DNA of 64,000 bases from NCBI GenBank assembly GCA_038526735.1, contig JBCBGM010000006.1:1-64000 (forward strand), given 5' to 3'. The translations under genes and the position numbers were made by a program. Positions 54,099-62,961 of this stretch are shown here, piece after piece. This DNA is from Rubricella sp038526735. Its GTDB lineage: Bacteria; Pseudomonadota; Alphaproteobacteria; Rhodobacterales; Rhodobacteraceae. Position 1 is the first letter of the stretch. Each line of letters opens with the position of its first letter. A model generated the notes under the pieces. The model saw only the letters and a list, made by a program, of their open reading frames with translations. It was not told the origin of the DNA and ran no database searches.

Positions 54099-55097
54099 AT
54101 GCAGACGCGTAAACTGGGTGCAAACGGCCCCGAGATCAGCGCCATCGGCTATGGCGCGATGTCCTTCTCAGACATGTACGGCCCCACCAACGAGGCGGAA
54201 AGCCATGCCGTGCTTGATGCGTGCCGCGATCTGGGCGTCACCCATCTCGACACCGCAAACATATACGGGATGGGCAAGTCGGAGAGTGCGATAGGTTCTT
54301 ACCTGCGCGCCAATCCGGGGGCTGCGGAGAGCTTTGTGATTGCCACCAAAGCCTCCATCACCAGCGATGCGCAGGGCAACAGGGTGATCGACAACTCGCC
54401 GGAGTACCTGGAAGCAGAGCTCGATAAGTCCTTGCAACGGCTCGGGATTGACTGTGTCGATCTGTTCTACGCCCACCGGCGCGACCCGCGGTTTTCGCCC
54501 GAAGAGATCGCGGGGCATCTGGGCAGGCTCGTGGAAAAAGGCAAAACCCGCGCCATTGGGTTGTCGGAGGTTGCACCAACGACTGTGCGGCGTGCCCATA
54601 GCGCCTTTCTGGTTGCGGCGGTGCAGTCGGAGTATTCGCTGTCCACCCGCGCACCCGATCTGGGGTTGGTGCAAACCTGCGCGGAACTAGGGATCGCGCT
54701 GGTCGCCTTTTCCCCAGTGGGTCGGTCGTTATTGACGGATGCGCCGATCCCACAAGAGCGCATCGCGACCTCGCCCTTCCTCGCCAACAACCCCCGGTTC
54801 ATGGAGCCGAACCACAGCGCGAACCTTGCAGTGCTGCAGGGGTTCCGAGAGCTTGCCGCCCGGATGGGCACCACCGCGGCTGGGCTGGCGAATGCATGGC
54901 TCCTGACGCGAGGGGAGCATGTGATCCCGATCCCGGGCTCGCGTTCGGTGGCGCATTTCACGGAGTGTGTGAAAGGGGCCGAGCTGACCCTGACCGCAGC
55001 GGACCTTACCGAGATCGACCGCCTCTTGCCCCTCGGTTGGGCGCATGGCGACCGGTACTCAGACGCGCAATGGATCGGGCCGGAGCGGTATGGGTGA
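54099..55097 (+). CDS. Aldo/keto reductase
   Basis: 332 aa TIM-barrel NADPH oxidoreductase. The catalytic tetrad is visible: Asp and Tyr in HLDTANIYGMGKSE, Lys in VIATKAS and His in LFYAHRRDP. The C-terminal NADPH-binding block is HVIPIPGSRSVAHFTE. It resembles the YakC/AKR13-type group that acts on small aldehydes and ketones. AGGGGTTAGG precedes the ATG at 54099. The last 39 bp overlap the end of the convergent acetyltransferase gene. Confidence 0.9.
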   Translation: MQTRKLGANGPEISAIGYGAMSFSDMYGPTNEAESHAVLDACRDLGVTHLDTANIYGMGKSESAIGSYLRANPGAAESFVIATKASITSDAQGNRVIDNSPEYLEAELDKSLQRLGIDCVDLFYAHRRDPRFSPEEIAGHLGRLVEKGKTRAIGLSEVAPTTVRRAHSAFLVAAVQSEYSLSTRAPDLGLVQTCAELGIALVAFSPVGRSLLTDAPIPQERIATSPFLANNPRFMEPNHSANLAVLQGFRELAARMGTTAAGLANAWLLTRGEHVIPIPGSRSVAHFTECVKGAELTLTAADLTEIDRLLPLGWAHGDRYSDAQWIGPERYG

Positions 55098-55727
55098 TGC
55101 CGCCCCCTTGCCCCGATACTTCTCGATAAACGCATCGATTGCGAGGGTACGGAAGTCTGGCAGCGCTTTCCCAAACCGCGCATGATCCCAGTCCCACCAG
55201 GCGATCTCCAGCAGCGCCTCTTCTTGCGTTTCGGTAAATCGGCGGCGGATTGGTTCGGCAGCAACGCCTGCCACGATGGTGTAGTTGGGCACGTCCTTGC
55301 TCACCACGGCCCCTGCCCCGACCACACAGCCATGCCCGAGCGAGACGCCGGCCAAAATCGTCGCACCATGCCCGATCCAGACGTCGTGGCCCACCGTCAC
55401 CCAGTGCTTTTTGCGCCACTCGAAGAACTCGGTCTCATCCTCTCCAAACCCGAACATCTCTGCCCGGTAGAGCGCGTGATGCTGGCAGGCGCGCCAGGTC
55501 GGATGGTTGCCCGGATTGAGGCGCACCATGTCGGCGATGTTGGTGAACTTACCGATGGTCGTCCAAATGACGCTGCCGAAATTGCGGATGTAGGAGTAGT
55601 CGCCCATCTCGCAAGAGGCCATCGTCGTGAACCGGCCAACCTCGGTATATCTGCCGAGCGTCACATCGGCGCCCAACTCTGCGTCTGGATGCAGGTTGGG
55701 CGCCTCTGTCAGCGTTTTGCCGCTCAT
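55059..55727 (-). CDS. Hexapeptide-repeat acetyltransferase of the phosphonate locus
   Basis: 222 aa, left-handed beta-helix acyltransferase. Repeats run through about residues 20-170, with the conserved catalytic-side HDVWIGHGATILAGVSLGHGCVVGAGAVVSKDV (in parts). Such genes follow phnE in several phn operons and have been proposed to acetylate aminophosphonates or C-P lyase intermediates, as PhnO does with an unrelated fold. That role is inferred from position. The ATG at 55727 overlaps the phnE stop (TGATG). Last gene of the phnDCEE unit. Confidence 0.83.
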   Translation of the reverse strand: MSGKTLTEAPNLHPDAELGADVTLGRYTEVGRFTTMASCEMGDYSYIRNFGSVIWTTIGKFTNIADMVRLNPGNHPTWRACQHHALYRAEMFGFGEDETEFFEWRKKHWVTVGHDVWIGHGATILAGVSLGHGCVVGAGAVVSKDVPNYTIVAGVAAEPIRRRFTETQEEALLEIAWWDWDHARFGKALPDFRTLAIDAFIEKYRGKGAASPIPLRPDPLRV

Positions 55728-56584
55728 CAGTGGGCTTTCTCGCCGATCGCCCAGTGACGGATGTGCTTGGAGAGCCAATCAATGATGAAGATCAGCACCA
55801 GCACGTTCAGCACCACGAAGAAGACCTGATCATAGAGCTGCGCCCGGAAGCGCTCGATCAGGATCATCCCGATGCCCCCGGCCCCAACAATCCCCAGGAT
55901 GGTGGCCGAGCGTGTGTTGGACTCCCAGAAGTACAACGACTGAGAGATAAAGACGGGCAAGACCTGCGGCAGATATCCGTAGCGGATAATCGCGAGCGGC
56001 CCGGCCCCGGTGGAGCGGATCCCCTCAACCTGCTTTCGGTCAATGTTCTCAATCGCTTCAGAGTAAAGCTTAGAGAGTGTACCGAGGTCAGAGATAAAGA
56101 TTGCAAGCACACCCGCAAGCGGGCCAAGACCCACAGCGCGCACAAACACCAGGCCCCACACCAGCTGGTCAATGCCACGCAGGATGTCGAGGAAGCGCCG
56201 CACGATCTGCCGCACGATGCGGAAGGGCATGACGTTTTTCGCCGCCATGAACCCGATCAACAGCGAGCCGAGGGTGCCGAGCAATGTGCCCAAGAACGCC
56301 ATCGCGAGAGTTTGTGCGATCCCGATATAGATGTTGCGGTAGGCCCAGGTTTCCATGTCCTCCCACACCACCATGGCGCGCAGCAGGCGAAGCACACGGT
56401 CGGAGGCATCAAAGAGCCGCGCGATGTCAAAGTAAATCAGCGAGCCGATCACATAGACAATCGCGATGACCCAAGGCGACCATTTGAGCACCTCTTGCCA
56501 GGTGGTGCGAAACGCCTCTGGATGGGCGGAACGGATGTCGCCAATCTGCGCGTCATTCACGTTCTCAATCGAAGCCATTTGCAT
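55727..56584 (-). CDS. phnE: Phosphonate ABC transporter permease PhnE (second)
   Basis: 285 aa. Six TM segments with the PhnE EAA-type loop ENIDRKQVEGIRSTGAGPL (about residues 165-183) and the hallmark block FWESNTRSATILGIVGAGGIGMIL. It forms the membrane channel with the other PhnE. The ATG at 56584 overlaps the previous stop (TGATG). Two separate permease genes replace the single or split phnE of enterobacteria, which is common in alphaproteobacteria. Confidence 0.93.
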   Translation of the reverse strand: MQMASIENVNDAQIGDIRSAHPEAFRTTWQEVLKWSPWVIAIVYVIGSLIYFDIARLFDASDRVLRLLRAMVVWEDMETWAYRNIYIGIAQTLAMAFLGTLLGTLGSLLIGFMAAKNVMPFRIVRQIVRRFLDILRGIDQLVWGLVFVRAVGLGPLAGVLAIFISDLGTLSKLYSEAIENIDRKQVEGIRSTGAGPLAIIRYGYLPQVLPVFISQSLYFWESNTRSATILGIVGAGGIGMILIERFRAQLYDQVFFVVLNVLVLIFIIDWLSKHIRHWAIGEKAH

Positions 56585-57519
56585 CAGAAATTCTCCTTTC
56601 CGATGAAGCGGTGGCGGATGTTCTCGGAGATGAGATCAAGCACCGTCACCATCAGCACCACGAGGATCAGCACCGCGAGCACCCGGTCGTCGGAGTAAAA
56701 CGAGATCACGCGGTTGAGCTCTGCCCCGATGCCCCCTGCCCCGACAAAGCCGATGATCGAAGAGGCACGCACGTTGATCTCAAAACGCAGCATCGCGTAG
56801 CTGAAGAAGTTGGGCATGACCTGCGGCGCGACGCCGTAGAGCATCTTTTCGGGCCAGGTGCCGCCGACAGCGGTGATCCCTTCGATGGGGCGGTTTGAGG
56901 CGTTCTCGTTCACCTCCGCAAAGAGCTTGCCGAGCGCTCCCGCCGAGTGGATCGCGATGGCCAGCACGCCCGCCAGCGGCCCGATGCCGATGGCAAACAC
57001 AAAGACGAGCGCCAACAAAATCTCAGGGATGCCGCGACACACCTCAAGAAAGCGGCGCGAAACCCAGTAGATCCACGAGTTTGGTGCAAGGTTGGAGGCG
57101 GCTGGGAAGCTGAGCACAAACGCGACCGCCGTGCCAATGATCGTGGCGGTGATCGCCATTAAGATCGTTTCCCACAGCAGGATTAGGTAATCCCAGAAGT
57201 CGGTGTACCAGAAGGTCAACGAGCCCGGCACCGCGCGGCCGTTGGCGTCGCGGCCCTCAAACAGCACGTCCCACTGAAGGTCTGGGATGATCGTGCCGAA
57301 ATACTCAAAGATGCGCGGCAGGCCAGCGGCCAGCCGGTCCGGGTAGAACTGGCTGACATAGACCGCAAGGCCCAAGCAGATCAGGAAGGCCGCGAGATAG
57401 ATGTAATTCCACACGCGGCGGGCTGCGATCAGCTCTGCGCGGTGGCGCTCAAACAAGGAGACAGCGTCCGTCGGGCCAGAAGACCCCGGCGCGCCCCCAG
57501 ACAGGGTTGCGTCAGTCAT
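56584..57519 (-). CDS. phnE: Phosphonate ABC transporter permease PhnE (first)
   Basis: 311 aa. A soluble N-terminus of about 35 residues, then six TM segments. The block FEINVRASSIIGFVGAGGIGAELNRVI aligns with the second PhnE, and ENASNRPIEGITAVGGTW is the ATPase-contact loop. It lies 15 bp after phnC. Confidence 0.93.
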   Translation of the reverse strand: MTDATLSGGAPGSSGPTDAVSLFERHRAELIAARRVWNYIYLAAFLICLGLAVYVSQFYPDRLAAGLPRIFEYFGTIIPDLQWDVLFEGRDANGRAVPGSLTFWYTDFWDYLILLWETILMAITATIIGTAVAFVLSFPAASNLAPNSWIYWVSRRFLEVCRGIPEILLALVFVFAIGIGPLAGVLAIAIHSAGALGKLFAEVNENASNRPIEGITAVGGTWPEKMLYGVAPQVMPNFFSYAMLRFEINVRASSIIGFVGAGGIGAELNRVISFYSDDRVLAVLILVVLMVTVLDLISENIRHRFIGKENF

Positions 57520-57534
57520 CGTTAGCTCTCTTGC

Positions 57535-58347
57535 TCAGGCGGAGACTTGCTGGGGTGCGGCCATCGCCTCACCGGTGGTGATCGACGTGGAGGTCGCCGC
57601 CTCGTTGAACTCGTCACCAGCGCCGTAAATCTCGCGGGCCATGTCGGTCGTCAGCAGGTTTGGCGTGCCATCAAACACGATCCGCCCGTCGCGCATGCCG
57701 ATGATGCGGTCGCAATAGGTGCGGGCCGTGTCGAGGGTGTGAAGGTTGCAGACAACGGTGATCTTGTCTTTGAGGTTGATGTCGCGGAGCGCGTCCATAA
57801 CGATCTTCGCGTTCATCGGATCGAGCGAGGCAATCGGCTCATCCGCGAGCAAAATCTTCGGCTCTTGCGCCAGCGCGCGGGCAATCGCGACACGCTGCTG
57901 CTGACCGCCCGAAAGCGTCTCTGCGCGCTGCATCGCGGTTTGCGCCATGCCCAGACGATCAAGCGCCTGAATGGCGAAGGCTCTTTCGCGGGGGGTAAAG
58001 ATCTGCCCCATCGAGCGCCACGCCGGAAGGTCATAGAGGCGGCCGGTAAGCACGTTGGTCACCACATCGAGGCGGCCCACGAGGTTGAACTGCTGAAAGA
58101 TCATCGCGCAGTCAGACCGCCACGCGCGCAGCTCTTTGCCCTTAAGCTGAGAGACATCCATGTCGCCAAACAGGATCTGGCCCTCGGATGGGTCGATCAA
58201 CCGGTTCAGCAGGCGCAGCATGGTCGATTTGCCTGCACCGGATTTGCCGATGATGCCAACCATCTGGCCGTCGGGGATGTCGATGTTGGCATTGTCCACC
58301 GCGATCTTATCGCTGAAGCGGCGGGTCAAGTTTTGGAGTTTGAGCAT
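57535..58347 (-). CDS. phnC: Phosphonate ABC transporter ATPase PhnC
   Basis: 270 aa. Walker A GKSGAGKST is at 34-42, the signature LSGGQQQRVAIARAL near residue 144, Walker B ILLADEPIASLD, and the switch histidine in CNLHTLD. Powers phosphonate uptake through the two PhnE subunits. It starts 119 bp after phnD, past a hairpin. Confidence 0.95.
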   Translation of the reverse strand: MLKLQNLTRRFSDKIAVDNANIDIPDGQMVGIIGKSGAGKSTMLRLLNRLIDPSEGQILFGDMDVSQLKGKELRAWRSDCAMIFQQFNLVGRLDVVTNVLTGRLYDLPAWRSMGQIFTPRERAFAIQALDRLGMAQTAMQRAETLSGGQQQRVAIARALAQEPKILLADEPIASLDPMNAKIVMDALRDINLKDKITVVCNLHTLDTARTYCDRIIGMRDGRIVFDGTPNLLTTDMAREIYGAGDEFNEAATSTSITTGEAMAAPQQVSA

Positions 58348-58423
58348 GAGATGCGTCCCTTGAAATGAAGCGCCAGGCGAGCCGCCCTATCCCCTTGGGG
58401 CGGGCCTGATGAACAACGAAAAC

Positions 58424-58449
58424 GGGGCCAACACTTTGGTGCTGGCCCC
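58424..58449 (-). terminator. Hairpin between phnD and phnC
   Basis: An 11-bp stem GGGGCCAACAC/GTGCTGGCCCC (one mismatch) with a TTTG loop, 18 nt after phnD. It is the expected place for a 3' stabiliser or leaky terminator that keeps binding protein in excess over PhnC/PhnE. Confidence 0.65.
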
Positions 58450-58466
58450 GCCTGTTTCCGGATGCT

Positions 58467-59387
58467 TTAGCGCGCGCTTTGCAGCTCGCGACGCATGTTG
58501 ATGATCGGCTCGTAGAACGCGTGGTTGATCGGGAAGTACGACATCGACTCACCGTCGTTGATCGCATCGTAGCAAGCACGGTCTTCGGTCTGGAGACGCA
58601 TCATTGCGCCCATCACGAGGGTCTTGAGCTCTTCCGGCACGTCCTGACGGATCACGCGGGGGCCGTTGGTGATGAGGTTGGACTGCCAGATGATCTGGAT
58701 CTCGGACATGTCGAGCATGCCACGGTCCACCATCGAACGCAGGTTGCCACGCGAGTAGCCCTGGTTGATGTCGCCCACACCAGAGGTCCAGGTCACACCA
58801 GCGTCGTACTGACCCTGAAGAACCGCAACAACCGCCTGCTCATGACCGCCACCAAAGCCGGTCTCGGCAAAGTAGGTGTCCATGTCGAGGCCTTCTTCGT
58901 TCACCAGCTCATAGGAGGGAACGAGGTAGCCAGAGGTGGAGTTCGGGTCGGCAAACGCGAGGGTCTTGCCTTCCATGTCGGCAAGGCTCTCGATGCCGCT
59001 GTCCGCAAGCGCGTACATCACCGAGTAATAGCCCAGCGAGCCGTCGATCTGCATGGTGGTATAGAGCGGCTGAACGGCGTCTTCGTCCTGCAGCACGATG
59101 CCTGCGTAGCCCGAAGAACCGAGACCAGCAAACTCAAGCTGACCGGCCAGAAGGCCCTGAAGAACACCTGCGTAGTCAGACGCCGGGAACAGCTCGACCG
59201 GAACGCCAAGTGCCTCTTCGAGGTAGACGCGCTGGCACTCGTGGTCGCGCAGGCGGTCTGCTTCGTTTTCGCCGCCCAACAGGCCGATGCGGAACACCGG
59301 AACTTCGTCACGCCAGTCAGCCAATGCCGGAACAGCGGTCAGTGCGGTCGCAGTTGCCAGTGCAACCGCAATGCTCTGCTTCATCAT
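58467..59387 (-). CDS. phnD: Phosphonate ABC transporter substrate-binding protein PhnD
   Basis: 306 aa periplasmic binding protein. Signal peptide at 1-24 (MMKQSIAVALATATALTAV, cleavage after ALA). Mature blocks FRIGLLGGENEADRLRDHECQ and LGVPVELFPASDYAGVLQGLLAGQLEFA are typical of PhnD, as is LAFADPNSTSGYLVPSYEL. First gene of the phnDCEE-acetyltransferase unit. Confidence 0.95.
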   Translation of the reverse strand: MMKQSIAVALATATALTAVPALADWRDEVPVFRIGLLGGENEADRLRDHECQRVYLEEALGVPVELFPASDYAGVLQGLLAGQLEFAGLGSSGYAGIVLQDEDAVQPLYTTMQIDGSLGYYSVMYALADSGIESLADMEGKTLAFADPNSTSGYLVPSYELVNEEGLDMDTYFAETGFGGGHEQAVVAVLQGQYDAGVTWTSGVGDINQGYSRGNLRSMVDRGMLDMSEIQIIWQSNLITNGPRVIRQDVPEELKTLVMGAMMRLQTEDRACYDAINDGESMSYFPINHAFYEPIINMRRELQSAR

Positions 59388-59473
59388 GTGTCATCCCCTA
59401 GGATCAGTTTACAAAGTGGCCGACGCCGGGTGAGGCCACGCGACGTCGATACCCCGATGCCTAGAGAGACTGC

Positions 59474-59491
59474 ATGACTTTTATAAAACAG
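59474..59491 (-). promoter_or_regulatory. Candidate Pho box for phnD (weak)
   Basis: On the minus strand CTGTTTT-ATAA-AAGTCAT, two half-sites 11 bp apart as in PhoB boxes, the first only partly matching CTGTCAT. It is 87-104 bp before phnD. Confidence 0.35.
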
Positions 59492-59565
59492 TTTTCTTAA
59501 AGATTTTCGTCACTCTCCACCCGATGGGATTCTTAAAAAACTTGACTGAAAACAAACGGGATTTT

Positions 59566-59583
59566 TTGTCACCTAAGCGTCAT
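59566..59583 (+). promoter_or_regulatory. Candidate Pho box for the PhnM-paralogue unit
   Basis: TTGTCAC-CTAA-GCGTCAT: two 7-bp direct repeats of the CTGTCAT type with the exact 11-bp period of PhoB sites. A TACTAA -10-like element follows six bases later. Confidence 0.6.
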
Positions 59584-59759
59584 AAAGATTACTAAACAAA
59601 TCAGTGTTTTGTTCGAAAAAACGTCAGAACCCCTGATAATCCTAAATCACTACGAATCGTAGTGCAATTTGCCAGAATCAATTCATAAATCCGATAAGTA
59701 ATCGACACCAACCTGTCACAAACCAAGATCAAGCGGGGTGTGAACGAGGAGACACCAAA

Positions 59760-60911
59760 ATGCTTGATCACAGCGCAGCTTTCGCGCGGGCCCTGACGAA
59801 CGCTCAGATCGTAACACCCGATGGGATCGTGGAAGGCGGCCTCTCTATTGTGGATGGCCGGATCGAGGGCGTTTCGCAGATCACAGACGGGCAAGACATG
59901 CACGGCTGCTATCTCGTTTCGGGCGTGGTGGATGTGCATACCGATCACGTCGAACGGCACACCCATCCGCGCATCGGAGTGCTCTGGCCCGCCCTGCCCG
60001 CGCTTTTGGCCTACGATGCCGTGGTGATCTCCGGTGGCACGACCACGGTGTTTGACAGCCTCTCCGTCGGTGCCTCCATGCAGCGCCAGGAACGCCGCGA
60101 TCTATTCGCACCGCTTGTTGAGACGCTGAGGGAGGCTATCGCCGAGGACCTATTCCGCGCCGAACACCTGCTGCACCTGCGCTGCGAAGTGTCTGACCCA
60201 GCCACCCCCGCGCTTGTGAATGAGAGCGTCGACTTTCCAGAAACCCGCCTGATCTCTGTCATGGATCACACGCCCGGCGACCGCCAGAGCCCCGATGTCA
60301 ACAAATGGTTCTCGCATATGGTGCGCGACATGGAGGTCAGCGACGACGAAGGGCGGCGGATGATGCACGAGTTGCTGGAGCGCTCTCGCACCCACGGCCC
60401 CCGCGTGCGGAACGCTGTGACAGAGGCGGGGCGCGCGGCAAACGTGCCCCTCATGAGCCACGATGACCGCACCATCGCGCATGTGGAGGAGGCCGTGGCG
60501 GAGGGTTGCACGATCTCTGAGTTTCCAACGACCTTGGAGGCCGCCCGCCACGCCCGCAAAACCGGCATGGCGATTGTTGCGGGCGCACCCAACTTTTTGC
60601 GCGGTGGGTCGCAGTCTGGGAACGTAGCCGTCGCTGAGTTGCTGTCCGAAGGGTTGGTTGATGTGCTCGCGTCTGACTACATCCCGCGCTCCCCGCTCGA
60701 TGCGGCCTTTGCGATCGCCAAAGACCCGGCCCAGCCCTATGACCTGCCCCAAGCGATGGCCATGGTCTCTGCCGGGCCGGCGGCGCTCACAGGTCTCTCC
60801 GACCGCGGCGCGATCAAAGAAGGAATGCGCGCAGACCTTGTGGCGGTGAAACTCGTCGGTGGGCAGCCCGTGGTGCAGGCCGTCTGGCGCGCAGGGCGGC
60901 GGGTGTTTTGA
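59760..60911 (+). CDS. Divergent PhnM-like amidohydrolase (second phnM paralogue)
   Basis: 383 aa, amidohydrolase fold. It aligns with PhnM along its length: VSGVVDVHTDHVERHTHPR (metal site), GGTTTVFDSLSVG, ISVMDHTPGDRQ, SHDDRTIAHVEEA, EFPTTLEAARHARKTGMAIVAGAPN (in parts) and SDYIPRSPL. PhnM removes diphosphate from 5-triphosphoribosyl-alpha-1-phosphonates. Here canonical HTDN-LE-HLxPRP is altered to HTDH-VERHTHPR, and SDYVPAALL to SDYIPRSPL, so substrate or leaving group may differ. The ATG has GAGGAG upstream and follows the Pho box. It is coupled (TGATG) to a TIM-barrel gene. Confidence 0.87.
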   Translation: MLDHSAAFARALTNAQIVTPDGIVEGGLSIVDGRIEGVSQITDGQDMHGCYLVSGVVDVHTDHVERHTHPRIGVLWPALPALLAYDAVVISGGTTTVFDSLSVGASMQRQERRDLFAPLVETLREAIAEDLFRAEHLLHLRCEVSDPATPALVNESVDFPETRLISVMDHTPGDRQSPDVNKWFSHMVRDMEVSDDEGRRMMHELLERSRTHGPRVRNAVTEAGRAANVPLMSHDDRTIAHVEEAVAEGCTISEFPTTLEAARHARKTGMAIVAGAPNFLRGGSQSGNVAVAELLSEGLVDVLASDYIPRSPLDAAFAIAKDPAQPYDLPQAMAMVSAGPAALTGLSDRGAIKEGMRADLVAVKLVGGQPVVQAVWRAGRRVF

Positions 60912-61750
60912 TGACGGAGTTGCCTCTCACAATCGGCGCAGCACTTACCTGCAAAGACCTGCCGACCTACCGCGACTGGCTCATCGACGAGCAACGCGAC
61001 CTTGAGCTGCAAGACTTCACCGACGCCAGCGTTCTGCTAGGTGATTGGCGCAGTTTGGTGGCGCAAATGAAAGAGCACCTTGTCGGGTTTGAGGGGCGGC
61101 TCGGCATCCACGGCCCGTTCTACGATCTGCCACTTGATATGAAAGACCCCGAGCTTGCCCCGATCCTTTCGCGCCGCATGGTGACGGCGGTTGAGGCTGC
61201 AGCGGCGTTGGGGGCAACTCAGATGGTGATCCACTCCCCCTACAAAACCTGGGACTGGTACAACTTCGGCAACAACCCGCGCGTCGGCAACAAACCGTCT
61301 TCCGCCGAGGCCACAGTTGCCCGCGTGCACACCAACCTCTCGCCCGCCGTGAAGCTCGCCCACGAATACGGCATCACGCTGGTGATCGAGAACATTGAAG
61401 ATATTGACCCGTCTTGGCGACGCGAACTTGCCGCGAGTTTTGGCAGTGAAGCCGTCCGCCTCTCCATCGACACCGGGCACGCGCATTATGCGCATTGTGC
61501 CACCGGCGCGCCGCCAGTGGATTACTTCGTCACGGATGCGGGGCCGCAGCTGGCGCATGTGCATTTGCAAGACGCGGACGGATTTGCCGACCGGCATTGG
61601 CCCCCCGGACGGGGCACGGTGAACTGGCACGCGGTCTTTCGCGCCATCGCAGCGCTGCCGCAGCGCCCGCACCTTGTGCTGGAGTTGCGAGACAGCGCGG
61701 ACATCCCCGCCGCCATGGCCTATTTGGAGCGTGAAGGACTTGCGCGTTAA
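60911..61750 (+). CDS. TIM-barrel sugar phosphate isomerase/epimerase-like protein
   Basis: 279 aa, xylose-isomerase-like/AP-endonuclease-2 superfamily. Predicted metal ligands occur in the expected order: Glu in LVIENIED, Asp/His in SIDTGHAHY, His in HVHLQDADG and Glu in LVLELRD. The segment GIHGPFYDLPLDMKDPELAP lies at the top of the barrel. The ATG overlaps the stop of the PhnM paralogue, so the two are co-translated, and the last 4 bp overlap the convergent phnM. Nothing like it is part of the classical C-P lyase pathway. A role on a phosphoribosyl or sugar-phosphonate intermediate is inferred from context. Confidence 0.82.
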   Translation: MTELPLTIGAALTCKDLPTYRDWLIDEQRDLELQDFTDASVLLGDWRSLVAQMKEHLVGFEGRLGIHGPFYDLPLDMKDPELAPILSRRMVTAVEAAAALGATQMVIHSPYKTWDWYNFGNNPRVGNKPSSAEATVARVHTNLSPAVKLAHEYGITLVIENIEDIDPSWRRELAASFGSEAVRLSIDTGHAHYAHCATGAPPVDYFVTDAGPQLAHVHLQDADGFADRHWPPGRGTVNWHAVFRAIAALPQRPHLVLELRDSADIPAAMAYLEREGLAR

Positions 61751-62913
61751 GCGACGCGCTTGCCTTCACTCCAAACGCCCTTGAGCACTGGCACGTCGTT
61801 GATGAGGCGGAAGCGCACAAGATCAGCGCGTTTTCCTTCGACCAACTGCCCCCGATCGTGCAGGCCAGCGGCTTGCGCAGGTGCATGGGTGACGGTTGCA
61901 ATCGCGCGAGAAAGGTCGTTCCAGATCCCACCCAACAGCACCGCTGAATAGAGCAGCGCGGCGGGCACGTAGTCTGACGAGACCACATCCAGCAAACCCT
62001 CTCGCGCCAGATCAGCGGCGGAGACATTGCCAGAGTGGGACCCTCCGCGCACCAGATTGGGCGCGCCCATCATCACCGCGATACCATGCGCATGGCAGGC
62101 GCGTGCGGCCTCGAAGGTGGTTGGAAACTCCGCGAGGTGGATGCCATGACCGGCCGAGCGCGCCACATGCTCTGCGGTCGTGTCATCATGGCTGGCCAAA
62201 ACCGCGCCAAAGCGCTGCGCGGCCGCGACCGCCGCTTGCTCATGCGGCTCGCGCACTTGCTCTCCAAGGGCCTGACGCTCTGCGACATGGGCGTTGAAGG
62301 CCGCGTCGCTCATCCCGTGTTTGCCCTTCATATAGATTTCATACTGGCCAATATCGGCGAACTGCCGTTGCCCCGGCGTGTGATCCATCAGAGAGACGAT
62401 GCCGATCCGATCTTCGGGGCCAAAACTGTTCAGCTCATCCACCAAAGTGTGAGAGCACACCTCGGCGCGCAGGTGAAAATGGTGGCTGATCTTGAGCGCG
62501 CCCGAGCTGCGCATCTCTAGGATTTCATTGGCAATCTCGCGCGCGTAGCTCGACCAGCCAAGGCTGGTGTCACCCGACAAAGAGCCCACGCGTAGTGCAT
62601 CAAACACCGTAGTGATCCCGCAGGCGGCAAGCTCAGCGTCATGGGCGACGATGGCGGGTTGATGGGGCCATTTCGCAGACGGGCGCGGGCGAAGGTGCCG
62701 CTCAAGATTGTCGGTGTGCAACTCGACAAGGCCCGGGGCCAGCAAATCTCCGTCGCAATCAACCGCGCCGGGTGGCAGATGCGTGCCTTCAGCAATCTCG
62801 ATGATCTGGCCGTCGCGCAGGGTGACGCTGCCCTCGATGACTTTGCTGGGCAAGACGAGGCGCGCGTTGGCGAGGGTCAGAACTTGGGAGCGGAGGGTTT
62901 GATCTTTGGGCAT
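61747..62913 (-). CDS. phnM: Alpha-D-ribose 1-methylphosphonate 5-triphosphate diphosphatase PhnM
   Basis: 388 aa, canonical PhnM. Conserved motifs: ELHTDNLERHLRPRP (metal site), GITTVFDALRVGS, VSLMDHTPGQRQF, ASHDDTTAEHV, AEFPTTFEAA, MMGAPNLVRGGSHSGNVSA and SDYVPAALL. It acts after PhnGHIL to yield the 5-phosphoribosyl compound cleaved by PhnJ. The ATG at 62913 is used; a GTG three codons earlier is possible. It follows phnN by 48 bp. Confidence 0.95.
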   Translation of the reverse strand: MPKDQTLRSQVLTLANARLVLPSKVIEGSVTLRDGQIIEIAEGTHLPPGAVDCDGDLLAPGLVELHTDNLERHLRPRPSAKWPHQPAIVAHDAELAACGITTVFDALRVGSLSGDTSLGWSSYAREIANEILEMRSSGALKISHHFHLRAEVCSHTLVDELNSFGPEDRIGIVSLMDHTPGQRQFADIGQYEIYMKGKHGMSDAAFNAHVAERQALGEQVREPHEQAAVAAAQRFGAVLASHDDTTAEHVARSAGHGIHLAEFPTTFEAARACHAHGIAVMMGAPNLVRGGSHSGNVSAADLAREGLLDVVSSDYVPAALLYSAVLLGGIWNDLSRAIATVTHAPAQAAGLHDRGQLVEGKRADLVRFRLINDVPVLKGVWSEGKRVA

Positions 62914-62961
62914 TTCGGTCACGCCGTTGGGTTGTAGGGTGTTAGGGGCATCAGCGGCACT

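Larger units (their letters stand above)
59388..59759. other. 372-bp AT-rich divergent phn promoter region
   Basis: No gene. It is markedly more AT-rich than its surroundings and holds a clear Pho-box-like repeat for the plus strand (59566-59583), a weaker one for the minus strand (59474-59491) and a further CTGTCAC at about 59713. It serves phnD on one side and the PhnM paralogue on the other. Confidence 0.6.
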
